NCBI GenBank assembly: GCA_003164475.1
Contig: PLTL01000383.1
Location: 23,601-39,647 of the forward strand
DNA: 16,047 nucleotides
Source of the DNA: Candidatus Dormiibacterota bacterium
GTDB lineage: Bacteria > Chloroflexota > Dormibacteria > UBA8260 > Bog-877
Reading direction: 5' to 3'
The notes beneath the pieces are model-generated. The model did no database searches. It saw only the letters and a list, made by a program, of their open reading frames with translations, and was not told the DNA's origin. The first letter of the stretch is position 1. The number at the start of each line of letters is the position of its first letter. Shown piece after piece: positions 13,727 through 16,047 of this stretch. The translations under genes were made by a program, and so were the position numbers.

Positions 13727-13732
13727 TACGCT
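13727..13732 (+). promoter_or_regulatory. -10 box for leaderless DUF1801 gene
   Basis: TACGCT is followed by 6 nt (AACGCC) and the ATG at 13739. There is no Shine-Dalgarno upstream of the ATG, so translation of a leaderless mRNA is likely. No convincing -35 is seen. Confidence 0.5.
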
Positions 13733-13738
13733 AACGCC

Positions 13739-14116
13739 ATGCCGATGCCAAAGCGGGCAAGCGTCGATGACTACTTCGCGCAACTGAGCGACGTCCAGCG
13801 GCCGCACCTCGAGGCGCTCAGGGAGCTGAGCCTCCATGCCGACCCGGAGGCGCGGGAGGAGCTGAAGTGGAACCTTCCGATGTACGTCCGCGGCGAGAAG
13901 ACGAACCTGTGGATGCTTCAGAACTTCAAGAAACACTGCTCGCTGCGGTTCTCTCCGCCGTTCTTCGCGACCCAGAAGACCGCGGTTGAGGCCGCCGGCT
14001 ACGAGGCCGGTGAGGGCTTCATCAAGTTGCCCTACGACCGCGAGCTGCCAACCGAACTCCTGACGGCGCTGATGCAGGCACGGGTCGAGGAGTACGAAAC
14101 GACCGGCGCTGGCTAG
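13739..14116 (+). CDS. DUF1801 / YdhG-like protein
   Basis: A 125-aa protein of the DUF1801 (YdhG-like) family. Its signature runs from SVDDYFAQLSDVQRPHLEALREL, a helical start, through EELKWNLPMYVRGEKTNLWMLQNFKKHCSLRFSPPFF to a C-terminal KLPYDRELPTELLTALMQARVEEYE helix. The fold is small, cytoplasmic and often compared to frataxin-like iron-handling proteins, but no reaction is established. The ATG at 13739 is chosen over the longer frame because the family begins there and a -10 box lies 6 nt upstream. The length is normal for the family and the gene is intact. It is the first gene to the right of the asd break and belongs to a run of short independent transcripts. Confidence 0.85.
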   Translation: MPMPKRASVDDYFAQLSDVQRPHLEALRELSLHADPEAREELKWNLPMYVRGEKTNLWMLQNFKKHCSLRFSPPFFATQKTAVEAAGYEAGEGFIKLPYDRELPTELLTALMQARVEEYETTGAG

Positions 14117-14153
14117 AACGACTGCTGAACCCGGCCACTTCCCGTGAGGGCTG

Positions 14154-14159
14154 TAGCCT
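14154..14159 (+). promoter_or_regulatory. -10 box for leaderless membrane-protein gene
   Basis: TAGCCT, then 6 nt (TGACCT), then the ATG at 14166, with no Shine-Dalgarno. The geometry is the same as for the DUF1801 and hydrolase genes. Confidence 0.5.
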
Positions 14160-14165
14160 TGACCT

Positions 14166-14366
14166 ATGCGGGACTGGTTCACCTTGCACAGCGTCATCTA
14201 CAGGCTTGTCCTGGGTGCCCTCGTTCTGGCGGTCGTCATCCCGGTTTGGACGAGCGGGCACCAGCCGATGTGGCCAGTTGCGCTGATCACAGTCTCCGTC
14301 GTGGCCGCCGTTGGCGTCCTGCTGGCGCGCGAGCCGCACCTGCGCGACTGGTTGAGCCGCCGATGA
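14166..14366 (+). CDS. Small two-helix membrane protein, unknown
   Basis: A 66-aa ORF. Hydrophobic segments at about 12-28 (YRLVLGALVLAVVIPVW) and 36-53 (WPVALITVSVVAAVGVLL) would give a hairpin with both ends on the same side; the charged tail REPHLRDWLSRR suggests that they are cytoplasmic. No family is recognised. The call rests on the clean membrane pattern and the -10 box exactly 6 nt before ATG. It lies 49 nt after the DUF1801 stop but appears to have its own promoter. Confidence 0.6.
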   Translation: MRDWFTLHSVIYRLVLGALVLAVVIPVWTSGHQPMWPVALITVSVVAAVGVLLAREPHLRDWLSRR

Positions 14367-14538
14367 CCCCGCGCGGTCCGCTGCGAGAGCCAACACCAGC
14401 GCTCGATTGGGTCCAACTCACCGGAGCTGCCTTCCCGCAACTCCGTCTAGCCCCAAACTTCAGCGGAGATACCGCACCGCTATCCCTGCCCCAGGCCGCT
14501 GCCCCGCGGGGTACTCTCTAGCGGCGTCAGTGGGGGAT

Positions 14539-14721
14539 TCAGCCTAGAGGTCTGGCCGGGGGCGCCGAAGAGCCATGGTCGGTCCTTGCGATTCTGACCG
14601 AGCGGCCCAGGTGGACGGCAGGCAACTGTCCGGCCGTGATCTCCCGGCGGACAGAGACCACGGACAACTTGAGGAGCTTGGCGACCTCGGGGACTGTGAG
14701 GAGTGCGGACCGATCGGCCAT
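14539..14721 (-). CDS. Small excisionase-like helix-turn-helix protein
   Basis: A 60-aa protein with an HTH_17/excisionase-type winged helix: LLTVPEVAKLLKLSVVSVRREITAGQLPAVHLGRSVRIARTD. The pattern of a tVpEvAkLL helix, an S-x-x-S-V-R-R recognition helix and a GRSvRI wing is typical of MerR/Xis-like DNA-binding domains. The domain normally ends in a further helix after the RI strand; here it runs into HGSSAPPARPLG and stops, so the C-terminus may be degraded or simply short. The ATG at 14721 is chosen because the domain starts there and a TAGAGT box lies 8 nt upstream; the longer frame back to 14832 is Arg/Ser/Pro-rich. No integrase or recombinase gene lies nearby. It is divergent from the alpha/beta hydrolase and may regulate it or be a relic of an integrated element. 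Confidence 0.7.
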   Translation of the reverse strand: MADRSALLTVPEVAKLLKLSVVSVRREITAGQLPAVHLGRSVRIARTDHGSSAPPARPLG

Positions 14722-14729
14722 CTGTGCTG

Positions 14730-14735
14730 ACTCTA
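14730..14735 (-). promoter_or_regulatory. -10 box upstream of the HTH gene
   Basis: Minus-strand TAGAGT is followed by 8 nt (CAGCACAG) and the HTH ATG. No Shine-Dalgarno is visible. The mRNA would have no leader or one of only a few bases. Confidence 0.4.
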
Positions 14736-14836
14736 GCCAAGCGGATGAAGGCCTTGACCACCTGGACTCGCTTGGCCCGGGGGAACCCGGGACTGGGAAG
14801 GCCGTTCGCGTCCAGACGTCGCGCCGAGACATGCGC

Positions 14837-14842
14837 TACCGT
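14837..14842 (+). promoter_or_regulatory. -10 box for leaderless alpha/beta hydrolase gene
   Basis: TACCGT, then 6 nt (TTACCT), then GTG at 14849. It argues for the GTG as start over the in-frame ATG at 14831, which lies upstream of this box and has no ribosome binding site. Confidence 0.5.
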
Positions 14843-14848
14843 TTACCT

Positions 14849-15727
14849 GTGACGGCGACGGAGCGGGACTTCGCACTCGAAGACAGGACCGTGCGTGTCC
14901 GAACTACCGGGGATCCATCAGGTTTCCCGGTGATGTACTTCCATGGCACGCCGGGCTCCCGATTGGACCTGGCTTTCGGGGATGAGCTCATTGCCGCTAC
15001 GGGCGTCAGATTGGTGTCGTTTGACCGCCCGGGTTACGGCGGATCGTCACCGAGCCCCTTCGGACTGGTGAGTGTCGCGCGCGACGCGTTGATCATCGCC
15101 GACCAGCTGGGACTCGCGCGCTTCGCGACGCTCGGCGACTCTGGGGGTGGCCCATTTGCGATCGCCACCGCTGCCGTGGGCGGTGAGCGGGTAACGCGGA
15201 TCGGAGTGGCGTCCGGCGCCGGCCCTTTCCAGGAGGTGCCGGGGGCCATCGAGGGACTCTCGGAGATCGACTCTCGGGCGGTCGGACTACTCCCCACTAA
15301 CCCGGCCGAGGCTGCGGCGACCTTTACCTCGAGCCTCGAGCCAATCCTCGCTGCTATGAACCAAGGAGGCGACGCCCTCCGGGCCGCGTTTGAGCCGCTT
15401 CTCAGTGCGCGTGACCGGGTGCTGTTCGCCGACCCCGTTGTCGGGCGTTACCAGATCGCCTCGCTGCGCGAAGGGCTGCGCCAAGGTGTCAGCGGTTGGG
15501 GTTGGGACAACGTGGCGTATGTCGGTCGCTGGGAGATCGAGGTCGCGACGGTACAGACGCCAGCGTTGCTGTGGTACGGGGATGAGGACCTTATGGCTCC
15601 GCTGGCTCACGGCCGATGGCTCGACGAACACCTTCCCAATTCTCGACTCGTCATTCGGGCTGGCGAGGGCCACTTTGGCCTCCTCGATCATCTGGCCGAG
15701 GTGCTCTCCGAGCTCGTGGCCGGGTAA
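14849..15727 (+). CDS. Alpha/beta hydrolase
   Basis: A 292-aa alpha/beta-hydrolase-fold enzyme. The oxyanion HGTPGSRLD (32-40), FDRPGYGGSSP (58-68), nucleophile elbow GDSGGG with S98, acid-loop YGDEDLMAP (D247 likely) and GEGHFG with H275 give a complete triad in the usual order. A helical cap lies between about 125 and 225. There is no signal peptide, so it should be cytoplasmic. The substrate cannot be predicted; the family includes esterases, lactonases and haloperoxidase-like proteins. The GTG at 14849 is chosen from the -10 box 6 nt upstream and because the conserved region starts soon after (ERDFALEDRTVRV). An in-frame ATG at 14831 is the alternative. The gene is divergent from the small HTH gene, 127 bases away. 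Confidence 0.88.
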   Translation: MTATERDFALEDRTVRVRTTGDPSGFPVMYFHGTPGSRLDLAFGDELIAATGVRLVSFDRPGYGGSSPSPFGLVSVARDALIIADQLGLARFATLGDSGGGPFAIATAAVGGERVTRIGVASGAGPFQEVPGAIEGLSEIDSRAVGLLPTNPAEAAATFTSSLEPILAAMNQGGDALRAAFEPLLSARDRVLFADPVVGRYQIASLREGLRQGVSGWGWDNVAYVGRWEIEVATVQTPALLWYGDEDLMAPLAHGRWLDEHLPNSRLVIRAGEGHFGLLDHLAEVLSELVAG

Positions 15728-16047
15728 GTACCCTGGGCTTTTCAGCAAGGAGCTGACGGAAGGGGGGGCTCAGTTGCCGCGACACCGTTCGCCGGGGGAC
15801 CTGCTGCTGGCGACGATCACCCGGCCAAGGTGCCGGACGCTGATCCCCGCCACCTGGCCGCCTGGCCGCGCTAGTGCACTGTCTCATGGGAACGTTGACG
15901 GTGTAGTGAGGCGAGGATCTCTTCGGTTGGGCGGACGCAGGGCGGGAGTGAATCAGCTTGTCCACGAAGTTCTGCCCGGAGAGCACGAGCGCATTCCCCG
16001 CGCATCCGATCAACGGGGCGATCGAGGCACCTCGTAGTACAAGTGGG
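15728..16047. other. Right-edge stretch, possible mobile-element end
   Basis: No confident gene. A minus-strand frame enters from the right edge and covers about 16045-15879 (APLIGCAGNALVLSGQNFV, KLIHSRPASAQPKRSSPHYT), after which it loses protein-like character. I do not recognise it; it could be the end of a gene, perhaps a transposase, outside the window. CTAGTGCACTG at 15871-15881 resembles CTAGTGCCCTG at 13598-13608, next to the asd break. Confidence 0.3.

Noticed and set aside
1..16047. CRISPR array, rRNA or phage gene cluster
   Set aside because: No regularly spaced repeats, no rRNA-like sequence and no phage structural or recombinase gene were found. The only mobile-type hints are the pRiA4b-like gene, the small HTH protein and the inverted repeats.

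Overview
The window is high-GC DNA from a free-living bacterium. TANNNT -10 boxes placed directly in front of start codons (apparent leaderless genes), a classical branched-chain attenuator, and secreted acid-type hydrolases fit a high-GC Terrabacteria lineage (Actinobacteriota or a neighbouring soil phylum). No marker gene fixes the taxon, so this placement is inference.

Left part (1-4.6 kb). A frameshifted ilvD (dihydroxyacid dehydratase) remnant runs off the left edge on the minus strand. It is followed by a membrane-anchored GH5 glycosidase of the endoglycoceramidase-like type, also on the minus strand. Divergent from it is a strong sigma70-type promoter, an 18-codon Leu/Val-rich leader peptide and a rho-independent terminator with a competing antiterminator, which together form a textbook branched-chain amino acid attenuator. 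Downstream lie a 63-aa unknown ORF and a truncated, frameshifted ilvB-like gene (acetolactate synthase large subunit). A complete plasmid pRiA4b ORF-3-like gene faces them on the minus strand.

Centre (4.6-7.8 kb). A long non-coding stretch holds a perfect 18-bp inverted repeat. It is followed by a promoter and a complete secreted sedolisin (S53) protease ending in a strong hairpin.

Threonine block (7.8-13.6 kb). A compact minus-strand cluster reads thrC paralog (410 aa), thrB, lysC, thrC (429 aa). Divergent from it is an aspartate-semialdehyde dehydrogenase gene (asd) that breaks off just before its catalytic Cys motif. LysC, Asd, ThrB and ThrC are steps of aspartate-to-threonine synthesis. 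Homoserine dehydrogenase is not in the window. The divergent region carries nested repeats that could be an operator or a structured mRNA leader.

Right part (13.6-16.0 kb). Directly at the asd break sits a 12-bp perfect inverted repeat. Beyond it are short accessory genes: a DUF1801 protein, a two-helix membrane protein, a small excisionase-like HTH protein and an alpha/beta hydrolase. Three of these have a -10 box exactly 6 nt before the start codon. The last 320 bases hold no confident gene, but may include the end of a mobile element.

The main points to follow up are the ilv attenuator in front of a broken ilvB, single-base deletions in G-runs in both ilv genes, and the abrupt asd junction. 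These could be real gene decay and rearrangement or sequencing/assembly errors, and the sequence alone does not decide.
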